DNA from: Armatimonadota bacterium
Lineage (GTDB): Bacteria; Bacteroidota; Ignavibacteria; OLB7
Direction of reading: 5' to 3'
NCBI GenBank assembly: GCA_020850315.1
Contig: JADZEY010000024.1
Coordinates: forward strand, 1-51,077
DNA: 51,077 bases
A program made the translations under genes and the position numbers. Positions 50,955 through 51,077 of the stretch are shown one piece after another (the stretch's first letter is position 1; every line of letters starts with the position of its first letter). The notes beneath the pieces were generated by a model that worked only from the letters and a program-made list of their open reading frames with translations, had not been told where the DNA came from and searched no databases.

Positions 50955-51077
50955 TGATCCTCCCCCGAAAAAGTGAAGAAGGAGATAAGAGGGTATTTTA
51001 CAATCATCAGGAGGAACGACCCATGGGAGAACAACGCAGGACGTTTACCAAAGAGTTTAAGATGGAAGCACTTCGTA
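50955..51077 (+). mobile_element. Left end of an IS3-family insertion sequence, cut by window edge
   Basis: The sequence from TGATCCTCCCCCGAAAAAGTG (about 50955) has the TG start and A-rich inner part expected of an IS3-type terminal inverted repeat, followed at a normal distance by a transposase start. It sits 9 bp beyond the right end of the CTCACCTTACGCA-bounded element. The exact boundary and the other end cannot be seen. Confidence 0.6.
51023..51077 (+). CDS. IS3-family transposase OrfA, first 18 codons
   Basis: The ATG at 51023 with a good AGGAGG site upstream (51009-51014) reads MGEQRRTFTKEFKMEALR and leaves the window. The RRTFTKEFKMEAL stretch is the standard opening of IS3-family OrfA (a Tnp_1-type HTH that binds the terminal repeats). 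OrfB with the DDE domain should follow outside the window. Confidence 0.82.
   Translation, partial: MGEQRRTFTKEFKMEALR

Overview
The window is a bacterial chromosome segment with G+C of roughly 55-60% (estimated by eye). It most likely comes from the Bacteroidota/Chlorobiota (FCB) assemblage. The evidence is a PorU-like C25 peptidase of the type IX secretion system (T9SS), a BNR-repeat surface protein with a T9SS-type C-terminal tail, a DNRLRE lipoprotein and weak Shine-Dalgarno use at many starts. A Kapabacteria/Ignavibacteria-like member is my best guess, but the genus cannot be fixed from this sequence alone.

Region 1 (1 to about 7285) is one end of an integrated element, a temperate phage or phage-like island, inserted at the 3' end of a tRNA-Lys(UUU) gene. 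It carries a tyrosine integrase next to the tRNA. A lysogeny module is built as two separate genes: an XRE-type DNA-binding protein and a UmuD/LexA-type S24 self-cleaving protein. Divergent from these is a leftward early operon: a ribbon-helix-helix protein, an excisionase-like HTH protein, a one-pass membrane protein, an unknown protein, a winged-helix replication initiator and a DnaB-type helicase. Several of these genes overlap by ATGA or TGATG. The initiator gene contains a symmetric array of AT-flanked palindromic iterons, resembling the lambda origin inside gene O. A small secreted protein lies between repressor and integrase as probable cargo. The far attachment site is outside the window.

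Region 2 (7.3-28.7 kb) is core chromosome: dxs, a SAM methyltransferase, porU, a kduD-like dehydrogenase, a large AAA-ATPase regulator with a C-terminal SARP-like domain, a periplasmic cyclophilin, truC and trmO (convergent and overlapping), a lipoprotein, an orphan NtrC-type sigma-54 activator, a YdeP/FdhF-type molybdopterin oxidoreductase, a GT-C-like membrane protein and a GAF protein.

Region 3 (28.7-40.8 kb) starts with a long, probably regulatory leader with a small ORF, followed by a heterodimeric ABC exporter with one degenerate ATP site. Then come enolase, a phosphohexomutase, a GalT-like HIT-fold protein, a GT9 glycosyltransferase and an MsbA-like flippase. The last four form a probable glycan-precursor and export block.

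Region 4 (40.8-51.1 kb) has a HipA-like kinase/DUF3037 pair, a T9SS-secreted Asp-box protein, a DNRLRE lipoprotein divergent from a TPR-LuxR regulator, an outer-membrane-type protein divergent from a CPBP (CAAX) membrane protease, and the first 18 codons of an IS3-type transposase cut by the window edge.

Between genes, the chromosome carries several families of 7-bp-period repeats, small elements ended by an inverted CTCACCTTACGCA motif, and duplicated hairpin blocks. These fill almost all non-coding stretches longer than 300 bp and extend several reading frames spuriously at their N-termini.
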